Below, in pieces: positions 55,633-64,000 of a stretch of DNA of 64,000 nt; the stretch's first letter is position 1, and the number at the start of each line of letters is the position of its first letter. The stretch comes from Paenibacillus massiliensis 2301065 = DSM 16942 (lineage in GTDB: Bacteria > Bacillota > Bacilli > Paenibacillales > Paenibacillaceae): NCBI RefSeq assembly GCF_000377505.1, contig NZ_KB898189.1, positions 347,120 to 411,119 of the forward strand, given 5' to 3'. Position numbers and translations under genes: made by a program. The notes under the pieces were generated by a model. The model saw nothing but the letters and a program-made list of their open reading frames with translations. It did not search any database and was not told the origin of the DNA.

Positions 55633-55770
55633 CTAAGATTCCTGCTTGGGAATACCATTGAGACTCGCTGGACGTCTCTCAGCCTTCACGGGTCGTGCTG
55701 CAATATGCTCTTCCCTGATGCTGTCCTTGTTCTGCTGGTTATGAATCTTCTCTGGCTTATTGTGTGGCAT
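55633..55770 (-). CDS. Small basic protein, 45 aa
   Basis: ATG at 55770 follows a strong ribosome binding site GAGGAGGTGAATCGCC. The product (MPHNKPEKIHNQQNKDSIRE, then RPVKAERRPASLN...) is hydrophilic, rich in Lys, Asn, Gln and Pro and likely disordered. The stop is TAG at 55633. It resembles the small acid/alkaline spore-type or stress peptides by size and composition only. It lies just downstream of the ROK gene on the same strand. Confidence 0.6.
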   Translation of the reverse strand: MPHNKPEKIHNQQNKDSIREEHIAARPVKAERRPASLNGIPKQES

Positions 55771-55826
55771 TGGCGATTCACCTCCTCAGCTTACGTTGCC
55801 TGAAAAGGGGTAATCTTATGCGAACC

Positions 55827-56753
55827 TTATTGCGTCCTTGGCCCTCTCAGACTGCGAAAAGATTCGTCCTGCTCCACGAAAAAGTGATACAATGCCCCAT
55901 ACAGATTCGCATCATTTCGGAATGCACAGGCTGTGACCTGCGGGTTAGCCTTATGGAACGGATTGAGCCGCTTAATCTCGGCAATCGACCATTGCAATCG
56001 CTCCAGCAGTATAGGCTGCACACTGATGCCACCCCCTATCGCGAACAGCTCTGGATCAAGAATGTACTGCAGGTTCATGATCTGGACAGCCACCTTCATG
56101 CAATATGCATTGAATATGGCCGTTGCCTCCTCATCCTGCTGATTGATGAAGGCAAACACGGCCTCTCCATCAGTAGGGTCCTGAAGACCCTTCATTTCGC
56201 CGATCCTGCGTACCATCTCCACAGCCGAGCATTCCAAGCCGAAATAAGTCGCCTCTTGGGTGTCCGGGTCCATCGCGCTCATGATATAGCTGACCTCGCC
56301 AGCCGAGAGGTTCGCACCTCGCTGCAACTGCCCACCCATGATAATACCGCCGCCGATTCCACTACCGAGCACAAGAACGACAGAGTCCTTCGCTCCTTTC
56401 ACACTTCCAAGCCACAGCTCGGCCAGTGCTGCACACTTACCATCATTCTCGATGGATACATCCTTATCGTAGCGATCACGTATCAACTTCATCAGATTTA
56501 CTTCATGCAGAAAAGGGAAGGAGCCGCCGTGGTATACAATACCTGTCTTCACATCAACCGCACCCGGGCAGCATACAGCGATGCCTTTAACTGAGGTCAG
56601 ATCCTGCTCATCAATGATGGAGTAGACTGTATCCAGTAGCTCCTCCAGACTCGTTCTACCAATGGGTCGCTTGTTCTTGCTGACGATATCCCCCGCCGAG
56701 CTCATCAGCGCATACTTCACGAATGTCCCGCCTATATCTAATACTAAGTACAT
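55827..56753 (-). CDS. ROK-family sugar kinase or regulator-like protein
   Basis: 308 aa from ATG at 56753 (TAGGAGTAGG upstream). Starts MYLVLDIGGTFVKYA, the ROK phosphate loop, with a second ATP motif VLGSGIGGGIIMGG and an AVCCPGAVDV motif. The usual ROK zinc motif CxCGxxGCxE is missing, and the expected His region reads SAGEVSYIM. So it is either an atypical glucokinase-like enzyme or a relative without zinc. Downstream of a sugar symporter gene, so likely it phosphorylates the imported sugar. Confidence 0.8.
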   Translation of the reverse strand: MYLVLDIGGTFVKYALMSSAGDIVSKNKRPIGRTSLEELLDTVYSIIDEQDLTSVKGIAVCCPGAVDVKTGIVYHGGSFPFLHEVNLMKLIRDRYDKDVSIENDGKCAALAELWLGSVKGAKDSVVLVLGSGIGGGIIMGGQLQRGANLSAGEVSYIMSAMDPDTQEATYFGLECSAVEMVRRIGEMKGLQDPTDGEAVFAFINQQDEEATAIFNAYCMKVAVQIMNLQYILDPELFAIGGGISVQPILLERLQWSIAEIKRLNPFHKANPQVTACAFRNDANLYGALYHFFVEQDESFRSLRGPRTQ

Positions 56754-56889
56754 ATAACCTACTCCTATAGTCAAAATATGATGATCTACTTATTCGACAG
56801 TTGGCTCTTGTATGCATTTAACCTACCACAGCATATTTCAAAAAATAGCCCTGCCCACCAATGATCATATCACTGGTGGGCAAGACCTC

Positions 56890-58305
56890 CTATAGGCTCT
56901 TCCGTCTCTTCAGGCTCTGTGCTCTTCTGTATTCCAACTCAGCAATGATCTCGTCATGCGGCTTCTCGAATTTGTAAAAGAACATAATTACAATGGCAAG
57001 CACACTGAACAGAACAGGCAGCCAAATGTAGCTTGTCGTAATCGCCGTGAGTGCAGCAGCTGTCTGCTCCTGATTAGGCACATATCCCCCGGCAGCCAGC
57101 ATCCAGGCTGGAATCGCTCCGCCCAGGCCCGAGCCCAGCTTAATGCCAATTCCCGCCGCGGATACCAGAAGGCCCTGCGAGCGTATCCCGGACTTCCATT
57201 CGCCATAATCCACCGTATCCGCCATCAGCGTAAAGATCAGGCCTCCAGGCAAGCCCAGGCCGATCGCAGAAATGACTGTCCCTGCCAGGATAAATCCGAT
57301 CTGATCTCCACCAGCCCAGATGACCAGCATACCAGCGATATTGATGACCATACCCGCTATTACTAGCGCACGCTTACTATACTTTTTGGTCAGGAAAGGT
57401 ACCGCCAGCATACCCACCAAAGTCATCATACCCAGCGTATTGACGGTAGGTACGAGCTCCTGCTGTCCAAGGTTGTAAGTTATATAGTAGATCCCGGCCG
57501 ACAGCTTAATAATATACATCATGAAAAATACGAGTCCGAGCAGGGACACAATCAACCACGGCTTGTTCCCCTTGATTGCTTTCAGACCATCCTTCAGCGG
57601 TACCGCCTCATTGCCAGCGACACCTTGTACCCGTTCTCTCGTATTCCAAAAGGTAATCAGAAACATGATAACACCAACACTAGAGAAGAGTGTCATCGTA
57701 TAGAAGAAGCCTTGTTGCTGATTGCCATTTCCGAAGAAGGCCACCAGTGGAAGCAGACTGAGGTTGACGATCAGACCGCCAATTTGTCCACCAACCATTC
57801 GGAAAATGTTCGCTACTGTTCTCTCCTGAACATTGTTGCTCATGCTCGATAGCATCGTTGTTAAAGGATTGTTGACTGCTGCGTACAACACGCTCGATGC
57901 GATATAAAATATGTAAGCGTATACCAGTTTGCCCGACTCACTCAGATCAGGTCCCATAAACAGCAGCATAGATGACAGTGCGAAGGGGATACAGAACCAT
58001 AGAATCCATGGCCTGGATTTGCCCCACTTCGTATTGGTACGATCAATCAGCACTCCGAAGATCGGACTATCAATCATATCCACGAAGCGGACGACGAGCA
58101 TCATCGTGCCGACTGCGGCAGCCCCCAGACCGAATACATCTGTAAAATAAAAAGTCAAATATGTCGTAATGACGGTATAAATCAGGTTGGATGCTACATC
58201 CCCCAAGCCATAGCTGACCTTTTCCTTCAAGGCCATTTTCTCATTATCGTGCTTACCGGTTGCTGCCTTGGGCACTCTTGTTACGACCTCTTCTTGTGTT
58301 GCCAT
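56890..58305 (-). CDS. GPH-family sugar:cation symporter (MelB-like)
   Basis: 471 aa with about 12 transmembrane helices and the GPH family pattern: KVSYGLGDVASNLIY, RFVDMIDSPIFGVLIDRT, KWGKSRPWILW in the first cytoplasmic loop. GAGGGCTGG precedes ATG. Imports glycosides, pentosides or hexuronides with a cation; the substrate is not readable. Transcribed with the ROK gene; divergent from an AraC regulator, which probably controls both. Confidence 0.9.
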   Translation of the reverse strand: MATQEEVVTRVPKAATGKHDNEKMALKEKVSYGLGDVASNLIYTVITTYLTFYFTDVFGLGAAAVGTMMLVVRFVDMIDSPIFGVLIDRTNTKWGKSRPWILWFCIPFALSSMLLFMGPDLSESGKLVYAYIFYIASSVLYAAVNNPLTTMLSSMSNNVQERTVANIFRMVGGQIGGLIVNLSLLPLVAFFGNGNQQQGFFYTMTLFSSVGVIMFLITFWNTRERVQGVAGNEAVPLKDGLKAIKGNKPWLIVSLLGLVFFMMYIIKLSAGIYYITYNLGQQELVPTVNTLGMMTLVGMLAVPFLTKKYSKRALVIAGMVINIAGMLVIWAGGDQIGFILAGTVISAIGLGLPGGLIFTLMADTVDYGEWKSGIRSQGLLVSAAGIGIKLGSGLGGAIPAWMLAAGGYVPNQEQTAAALTAITTSYIWLPVLFSVLAIVIMFFYKFEKPHDEIIAELEYRRAQSLKRRKSL

Positions 58306-58412
58306 TTCCCAGCCCTCCTTGATGTATAACCGCTTTCATCAAATCAGAAGGAGTCTGAGGCCAGTAGCTATTTATTCCTATTCAGAATCCGCTTACAGCC
58401 TTTTATCCCACG

Positions 58413-58460
58413 AAGGAAAGCGCTTCAACTCTATAATTGAAATATAAAGCGTTTCCTTTT
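58413..58460. promoter_or_regulatory. Cre-like operator pair between symporter and AraC genes
   Basis: AAGGAAAGCGCTTCAA (58413-58428) and AAAGCGTTTCCTTTT (58446-58460) are inverse-related and each resembles the CcpA cre consensus (AAAGCG-TTTC). They may mediate carbon catabolite control or AraC binding of the divergent pair. Confidence 0.5.
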
Positions 58461-58526
58461 ATAATTATGGTATTTATTTGCGATAAATAGTAACCTTTTG
58501 ATTTTACTTCAATAAGGAGGTTCCCT

Positions 58527-59735
58527 GTGCTTCTTCCCAGTGCTGCACACATACAATTGGCGGCCAAGCTCGCCTACGATGCCACGCAAATTCCTGTATT
58601 CTATATTGAAAATGTGCCTAATCCCGAATCTTCCTGGTCCTATACTAGCACCTATACCTCCAACCCGGACAAGAGTAGTCTTCCGCGGGATTGGATTAGT
58701 CAGCTTCTTGCGATGCCAGTCACCAAGAAAATTCATCTGGCCTACATCAACAGGCAGGCTGATAAGATCATTCTCATACCTGTTCAGACAGCAGACGGTG
58801 AAGGCCGACTGCTGCTGTGGCCAAGCTCCCGCAAATTCCTGGATACGAATCTATTGAATCAGCAGTTAGAGAGCTCGGCTCCTTACCCTCACGATACAAC
58901 CCAACTGTTGAGCGCCGCCGTCCTGATCTATTATCTGGTGTACCATGAAGCCCTTAGCCTGGAGCAGGTCATCGAGGAGAACCAAAGCATGCTGAACAGC
59001 AAGACAGACGACGTGTTAGAACTCCAGCTCGTCTCTCCGCGCGAGAACAGTCTGTTCCACAAATCCTATTTGGCTGAGAAAAAGATCTTTGAGCAGATCA
59101 GACTAGGCAACAAGAAGAAAATGCTACTCTATCTCAAACAGCATACGGATATGAGAGGGGTCTATGGCACGCTATCCAAAAATGATAGTCTTCGTAGCAA
59201 GAAAAACCTGATCATCTCAGCTATCACCCTCGCCACTCGCTCAGCTATTGAAGGAGGGCTCTATTCGGAGCTGGCCTTTACCATGAGTGATGATTACATT
59301 CAGTATGTGGAGCATGTGCCGAGGATTGATACGATTCATCCCTTGCTGGAGGATATTCTCGTTGACTTCACTGAACGAGTGGAGAAGGTGCAGCGAGCCC
59401 ACTTTTCCAAGGATATCTTGCTGTGTCAGGAGTACATATTCGATCACCTGTACGATGATCTGGATCTATGTGGTCTCGCCGATTACTTGAAGATGAGCTC
59501 CTCGCATCTATCTCGCAAGTTCAAGGATGAGACCGGGGAGGGTCTGAAGAGCTTCATTCAGAAGCAACGGGTAGAGGAAGCGAAGAACCTGATTGTTTTC
59601 TCGGATTACAGTTTAAGTGAGATTTATTCCTTGCTGAACTTTCATGATCAGAGCTATTTCATCAAGGTATTCAAGAAATATACAGGCTACACACCGAAGG
59701 AGTATCGTAACCGCTTCGTTGTGAAGCCATCATGA
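58527..59735 (+). CDS. AraC-family (YesN-like) regulator, 402 aa
   Basis: GTG start with AAGGAGG 6 nt upstream. The first 290 residues are a regulatory region without transmembrane helix. The C-terminal 100 residues are a clear AraC DNA-binding domain: LCQEYIFDHLYDDLDLCGLAD, SSSHLSRKFKDETGEGL, and LSEIYSLLNFHDQSYFIKVFKKYTG. Divergent from the GPH symporter and ROK genes, its likely targets. Confidence 0.88.
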   Translation: MLLPSAAHIQLAAKLAYDATQIPVFYIENVPNPESSWSYTSTYTSNPDKSSLPRDWISQLLAMPVTKKIHLAYINRQADKIILIPVQTADGEGRLLLWPSSRKFLDTNLLNQQLESSAPYPHDTTQLLSAAVLIYYLVYHEALSLEQVIEENQSMLNSKTDDVLELQLVSPRENSLFHKSYLAEKKIFEQIRLGNKKKMLLYLKQHTDMRGVYGTLSKNDSLRSKKNLIISAITLATRSAIEGGLYSELAFTMSDDYIQYVEHVPRIDTIHPLLEDILVDFTERVEKVQRAHFSKDILLCQEYIFDHLYDDLDLCGLADYLKMSSSHLSRKFKDETGEGLKSFIQKQRVEEAKNLIVFSDYSLSEIYSLLNFHDQSYFIKVFKKYTGYTPKEYRNRFVVKPS

Positions 59736-60071
59736 ACAAAGCCAGAGGCATAGCCCCTGGCTGAACATGCAGAACGTATGAAATCTGCTCTCTATCATCA
59801 TAGTGAATGTATAATTCACACTCAAACAGCTTGCATTTTCATATGTACCACATACTGCAATATTGGTGATGTTAGAGCACTACAATGTTGGTGCATTGCG
59901 CTGTTTCGATGTTGGAGTTTGCGTTGTTTGGATGATGGAGTAGCGCTATATTGCTATGTTCTTTGTTTTTATATTGTTACGTTCTCTAGTTATTACGTTT
60001 TCAAGTTTTCAAGTTATTACATTACTATGTTGTTACGTTGTTATATCGCTATATCACTGTTGCTGTACAGC
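59736..60071. other. Low-complexity spacer
   Basis: Downstream of the AraC gene and up to topB the plus strand is a worn mixture of GTT/ATT-rich repeats (TTGTTACGTT, TTATTACGTT, TTCAAG), strongest at 59940-60060. The frames that stay open through it lack normal composition; not called genes. The stem GCCAGAGGC..GCCCCTGGC (59741-59761) is a possible AraC terminator. Confidence 0.5.
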
Positions 60072-62201
60072 CTATTGTCCTTTTTTCTCCATCGCAGCCT
60101 TGAGCAGATCTCCCAGATTGGAGCCGATCGACTCCTGCTTGGCATATTGCTTAACCAGCTTCTGTTGCTCCCGCTTGTTGACATGCTGTCTATCCTTATC
60201 CAGCGTCTCCGTAATGCCGCACGGCAAGCATTGCACATAAAGACCAGCCTTGCCTTCCTTAAGTTCCATCTTCTTGTGACATTGCGGGCAACGTCGATTG
60301 GATAGACGCTTCTCCGCGGAACGGCGGTAGCCGCAGTCTCCATTGGGACATACGAGGAATTTGCCGCGTTTGCCCTTCTTCTCAAGCAAGCGAGTGTTGC
60401 AGTCAGGGCAATGACTGTTGGAGACATTGTGGGGTTTATATTCTGCCTTGCTTCCCTTCACAGACGCCACCAGTTCCTTCGCCATGGAACGAATCCCTGC
60501 AAGGAACGGCTCAGGCTTGCCCTGACCGCGGGCAATTCGCTCCAGCTCTGCCTCCCAGCGTGCTGTAAGCTCTGGTGTACGCAATTGCTCCGCCACCAGC
60601 TCAATGAGCTGCTTGCCTTTTCCTGTCGGATGCAGGCTGTTCCCCTGCCGATCTATCGTGTCCGAGCTGACGAGCTTCTCAATAATATCCGCACGGGTAG
60701 CTGGGGTACCCAGACCGTGCTTCTCCATCTGAGCGAGCAGAGCAGCCTCTGTATATCTCTTCGGTGGCTGTGTACGCCCACTTTTCACCAGGCAACGATT
60801 AACCGTTACACTCTGCCCCTTCTGTACCTCGGGCAACAGTCGTCCAGTGCCCTCATGGGTATCCTCGTCGGCTTCATCCTCATCATCGGTAAAGTCTCCT
60901 CCGTACACCTCACGCCAGCCATGATCCTTGACCGTGGTTCCCTTCGCATGGAAGTTATCCTCGCCCACTTGGACCGTAATGGCCACTGCATCATATCGAG
61001 CAGGCGGATAGAAAAGGCTGATAAAGCGCCGCACGATCAGATCATACAGCTTGCGCTCTTCAGGGCTAAGCTGGTTCAGCAGCAACGTCTGCTCCGTTGG
61101 AATAATCGCATGGTGATCTGTCACCTTGCTGTCGTCCACGATTCGCTTTGTGATATTAAGCTTTTGTCTCAGCAAGGGTCTGGCCAGTGACGCATAAGGG
61201 CCGACGGCAACGCTCTCCAGCCGATCCTTGAGCGTCGATACCATATCTGCAGTCAAGTAACGGCTATCCGTACGTGGATAGGTAACCAGCTTGTGCTGCT
61301 CATACAACCGCTGCAGGACATTGGAGGTCTGCTTGGCGGAGAAGCCAAATTTTCGGTTCGCATCCCGCTGCAGCTCCGTCAGATCATAGGCCAGTGGATG
61401 TGGCTCGACTTTTTCGCTCTTCTTGACCTGAGCAATGGTTCCTTTACGCCCTTCTACACGCTTCTTGAGCGCCTCTGTCTGCTTCGGATCAAATAGCCGC
61501 GCATCCCCTCCAGCAGCACGCCAAGTAGCCTGGAATGCTCCCAGATCTACAGTCACCGTGTCATACTCTTGAGACCGGAAGCCGGTTATCTCCTTCTCCC
61601 TGTCCATAATCATCCCGAGGGATGGGGTCTGAACGCGTCCCGCTGACAACTGTGCATTGAAACGGCAGGTCAGAGCCCGTGTCACATTCAGCCCGATCAT
61701 CCAATCCGCCTCTGCCCGGCAGCGAGCCGATTCATACAATCGGTCGAACTGGCTGCCTGGCTTCAGGGAAGCGAAGCCCTCCTTGATGGCCTTATCCGTC
61801 TGGGACGAAATCCACAGTCGCTTGAACGGCTTCTTCCACTGGGCCATCTGCATGATCCAACGCGCCAGCAGCTCTCCTTCACGGGCGGCATCTGTTGCGA
61901 TGACCAGTTCGCCAATGTCCTGACGCTTCATGAGCTGTTGAACGGCTTTGTACTGGTGATTCGTCTCTCTCAGCACCTTCAGCTTGGTTCGCTGGGGCAG
62001 GATCGGGAGATCCTCCAGGTTCCAGGTAGCATATTTATGATCATAATCCTCTGGCTCGGCCAGACCGACCAAATGTCCAAGTGCCCAGGTTACAACATAT
62101 TTCGGACCTTCCAAATGGCTCTTATGCTTATCACGTGCACCCATCACCCGTGCTATTTCTCTGGCTACGGATGGCTTCTCGGCGAGCACTAACGTTTTCA
62201 T
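60072..62201 (-). CDS. topB: DNA topoisomerase III
   Basis: 709 aa type IA topoisomerase: TOPRIM domain (TLVLAEKPSVAREIARVMG; ATDAAREGELLARWIM), active-site Tyr in LVTYPRTDSRYL, and HGLGTPATRADIIEKL. The C-terminus has zinc-ribbon modules (CPDCNTRL...CPNGDCGY; CPQCHKKM...CLPCG). It relaxes and decatenates DNA via a 5'-phosphotyrosine bond. AAAGGAAG precedes ATG. Confidence 0.95.
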   Translation of the reverse strand: MKTLVLAEKPSVAREIARVMGARDKHKSHLEGPKYVVTWALGHLVGLAEPEDYDHKYATWNLEDLPILPQRTKLKVLRETNHQYKAVQQLMKRQDIGELVIATDAAREGELLARWIMQMAQWKKPFKRLWISSQTDKAIKEGFASLKPGSQFDRLYESARCRAEADWMIGLNVTRALTCRFNAQLSAGRVQTPSLGMIMDREKEITGFRSQEYDTVTVDLGAFQATWRAAGGDARLFDPKQTEALKKRVEGRKGTIAQVKKSEKVEPHPLAYDLTELQRDANRKFGFSAKQTSNVLQRLYEQHKLVTYPRTDSRYLTADMVSTLKDRLESVAVGPYASLARPLLRQKLNITKRIVDDSKVTDHHAIIPTEQTLLLNQLSPEERKLYDLIVRRFISLFYPPARYDAVAITVQVGEDNFHAKGTTVKDHGWREVYGGDFTDDEDEADEDTHEGTGRLLPEVQKGQSVTVNRCLVKSGRTQPPKRYTEAALLAQMEKHGLGTPATRADIIEKLVSSDTIDRQGNSLHPTGKGKQLIELVAEQLRTPELTARWEAELERIARGQGKPEPFLAGIRSMAKELVASVKGSKAEYKPHNVSNSHCPDCNTRLLEKKGKRGKFLVCPNGDCGYRRSAEKRLSNRRCPQCHKKMELKEGKAGLYVQCLPCGITETLDKDRQHVNKREQQKLVKQYAKQESIGSNLGDLLKAAMEKKGQ

Positions 62202-62427
62202 GCAAATTCTTCCTTTCTGCTAGCCCATCAGGGAATAACGCTGAATTTTCCTCAATTATTCCATTATAGCATGAAGGTAATAGACTCGCCGGGGATGGAC
62301 GTTCGAACCCTCTTGTTAGACTATCAGTCGGACACATTCTGGTTGAATAACCACAGTCTCATAGACTGTAATGCCTCCTCTTAAGGAGGCTGTAACGTCT
62401 GCTGTAACGCCTGCTGCAATGTCTCTT

Positions 62428-63429
62428 CTAACGTTGTGTATCCGGGACGCCCCAGCGTACGATTACCCCTGAATAGGTAAGTCCTCCGCCAAAGCCGAGC
62501 AAGGCAAGCTGCTGTCCCTGCTTCAGTCGTCCTTCATCCACAGCTAGCTGCAAGGCTAAAGGGATCGACGCTGCTGATGTATTGCCACGGTACTCCACGC
62601 TGGTCAGCGTTCTTTCGAGCCCAATCGGTCCCCGTTCACACATGGCTTCAATCATACGCAGATTCGCGCTATGGGGCACGAACCAATCAATCTGTTCAGG
62701 CAACAGGCCTGCTTGGCGAATCATTGCAGTTAACTGCTCAGGCACCATGCGTACAGCCCACTTATAGACCTCTCGCCCATTCTGCACCAGTGCTCCATTC
62801 CCTTGTAGAGGAACCCCGTTCATCTGGGTGGAGAGTCCCGATTTATACAGATGGATGCCGCCTTCCCCATTCGTACCAGATATTGCAGCAAGAAAGCCTC
62901 CCTCAGCTTGGCCCGCCTCTTCGATCAGAACCGCACCTGCTCCATCACCAAATAGCACACAGGTGGTCCGGTCGGTATAGTCCGTGATTTTGGACAGCGT
63001 CTCTGCTCCGACCACCAACACTTTGCGGTGCAATCCACTGGTCACGAGACTGTTGGCCAATTGTAGCCCGTAAGTGAATCCCGCACAGGCAGCATTCACA
63101 TCGAGGACTCCCGTATGTGGAATACGCAGGTTCGCCTGTACACGTGATGCTGCACTAGGAAAAGCAAATTCCGTTGTGCTGCTAGCTACAATGATCATAT
63201 CCACATCCTCTATACGAACCGCATAACGACGTATCAGATCCTCTACAGCACGGGTCGCCAGATCAGATACGAATTCATCCTCAGCAGCAATTCTCCTTTC
63301 CCTCATCCCTGTCCGTTGGACAATCCATTCATCACTGGTATCCACCAGCTTCTCCAGATCCGCATTACTTAATATTCGTTCAGGTACATAGGCGCCTATA
63401 GCTGTAATTATAGCTTTGGATTGCATCAT
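62428..63429 (-). CDS. fabH: 3-oxoacyl-ACP synthase III
   Basis: 333 aa. Catalytic Cys in NAACAGFTYGL, His in WFVPHSANLRMIEA, and Asn in EYRGNTSAASIP complete the FabH triad; N-terminal AYVPERILSNADLE and DEWIVQRTGM. It starts fatty-acid synthesis by condensing an acyl-CoA primer with malonyl-ACP, setting branched-chain primers in Gram-positives. Under a FapR-type operator. GGGGTGAT precedes ATG. Confidence 0.95.
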   Translation of the reverse strand: MMQSKAIITAIGAYVPERILSNADLEKLVDTSDEWIVQRTGMRERRIAAEDEFVSDLATRAVEDLIRRYAVRIEDVDMIIVASSTTEFAFPSAASRVQANLRIPHTGVLDVNAACAGFTYGLQLANSLVTSGLHRKVLVVGAETLSKITDYTDRTTCVLFGDGAGAVLIEEAGQAEGGFLAAISGTNGEGGIHLYKSGLSTQMNGVPLQGNGALVQNGREVYKWAVRMVPEQLTAMIRQAGLLPEQIDWFVPHSANLRMIEAMCERGPIGLERTLTSVEYRGNTSAASIPLALQLAVDEGRLKQGQQLALLGFGGGLTYSGVIVRWGVPDTQR

Positions 63430-63498
63430 TTCGTATCACCCCACAGATTATTGAGAGCTTGCATATGATATGATTAGTGTTATCTACGTCTAGATATA

Positions 63499-63531
63499 AT
63501 TATAGCATCAAGTCTTAGTACTTGGTACTAA
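63499..63531 (-). promoter_or_regulatory. FapR operator and promoter of fabH
   Basis: TTAGTAC (63515-63521), a 3-nt spacer and GTACTAA (63525-63531) form a perfect palindrome matching the FapR consensus. On the minus strand it lies just upstream of an extended -10 box TGCTATAAT (63507-63499), so bound FapR would block the promoter. FapR is released by malonyl-CoA. Confidence 0.85.
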
Positions 63532-63832
63532 ATTATTATAAATTTTATTTATTGTACTTACTTGGAGTTACCCTTTGTATGAGATACCGAAGCTTAGATG
63601 TCTCTTCCAGACTTACTATAATAGCCATTCTGGCTGAGTCTAGTCCACAGAAAAGGTAGTAAACTAACCTTACCACCCTCAATATACAAAAAAACCAAAG
63701 CACTGTGTTGCAGTTACTTTAGCCCATGGCATTGGTATGTATGGCTATTCTTTCACCTGATCAGAATATAGTCTGGATAGATCTTGTATAACTATCAAGA
63801 CAGCTATCACTGTTATCACTGTGCGCAGAATA
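63532..63832. other. Spacer between fabH promoter and rRNA operon end
   Basis: No gene seen. AT-rich, with an imperfect AAGGTAGTAAACTAACCTT hairpin near 63654; otherwise nothing recognised. Confidence 0.5.
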
Positions 63833-63867
63833 TAAAAAAACCACCACCGAAGATCGGCAGTGGTTCT
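63833..63867 (-). terminator. rRNA operon terminator
   Basis: On the minus strand AACCAC..GTGGT forms a stem followed by TTTTTTTAT (63840-63832), directly after the 5S rRNA. Confidence 0.85.
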
Positions 63868-63870
63868 TGT

Positions 63871-63986
63871 GCTTGGCGGCGTCCTACTCTCCCAGGACCC
63901 TTCGGTCCAAGTACCATCGGCGCTGGAGGGCTTAACGGTCGTGTTCGGGATGGGTACGTGTGGAACCCCTCCGCTATCGCCACCAA
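63871..63986 (-). rRNA. rrf: 5S ribosomal RNA
   Basis: The minus strand from about 63986 reads GGTGGCGATAGCGGAGGGGT... through CCCATCCCGAACACG to ...GACGCCGCCAAGC, the full 5S rRNA (about 116 nt) with matching ends. It is the 3' end of an rRNA operon that enters from beyond the window. Confidence 0.97.
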
Positions 63987-64000
63987 ACGTGCATTTGTTT

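Noticed and set aside
59778..60305. 175-codon plus-strand frame rich in Cys, Tyr and Leu
   Set aside because: It reads through low-complexity GTT/ATT repeats and then the complement of topB.

Overview
The window is a stretch of a Firmicute chromosome, most likely Paenibacillus. Supporting this are a Bacillus-order purine operon (purE-K-B-C-S-Q-L-F-M-N-H-D) with a PurR operator and guanine riboswitch, yerB, yerC, yqfQ and dgkB homologues, a FapR-type operator before fabH, and strong AGGAGG ribosome binding sites. The window splits in two. Positions 1 to about 20.79 kb are AT-rich, gene-sparse and accessory. From 20.8 kb to the end, base composition is more balanced and the genes are mostly housekeeping.

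Accessory part (1-20.79 kb). This is a defence island ending in a large serine recombinase whose 3' end abuts the 3' end of the rRNA methyltransferase gene rlmCD. From left to right it holds Spo0E-like small genes (one apparently frameshifted); an XRE regulator; a BamHI-family restriction endonuclease with a controller (C) protein, C-box operators and a divergent beta-class DNA methyltransferase; a four-gene DISARM operon drmE-drmA-drmB-drmMII lacking the phospholipase-D gene drmC; a two-gene module of a minimal nucleotidyltransferase and a 481-aa helical protein with a nuclease-like C-terminus; a Hanks-type Ser/Thr kinase with an unrecognised C-terminal domain; and small mobile-element-type genes, one broken. 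The strongest candidate for a little-described system is the nucleotidyltransferase/481-aa pair, followed by the DrmC-less DISARM.

Core part, 20.8-40 kb: rlmCD with an unusual low-complexity insertion, dgkB, cbiX-yerC, a YqfQ-like protein, corA, pit with its DUF47 partner, yerB, a DoxX membrane protein with an Rex/Fnr-like palindrome upstream, a LigB-type dioxygenase, two alpha/beta hydrolases, an AraC regulator and ilvA. Many spacers here carry short degenerate tandem arrays (units of 12 to 23 bp) or hairpin repeats.

Core part, 40-54.4 kb: the complete IMP-synthesis operon on the minus strand, closed by a terminator after purD. It starts from a promoter with a PurR box and a guanine riboswitch/terminator leader, so it is probably repressed both by PurR and by guanine.

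Core part, 54.6-64 kb: uspA, a DUF1294 membrane protein, a sugar-uptake group (ROK-family protein, GPH-type symporter, divergent AraC regulator), topB, fabH under a FapR operator, and the distal end of an rRNA operon (5S rRNA and terminator, minus strand). No tRNA or CRISPR array was seen.
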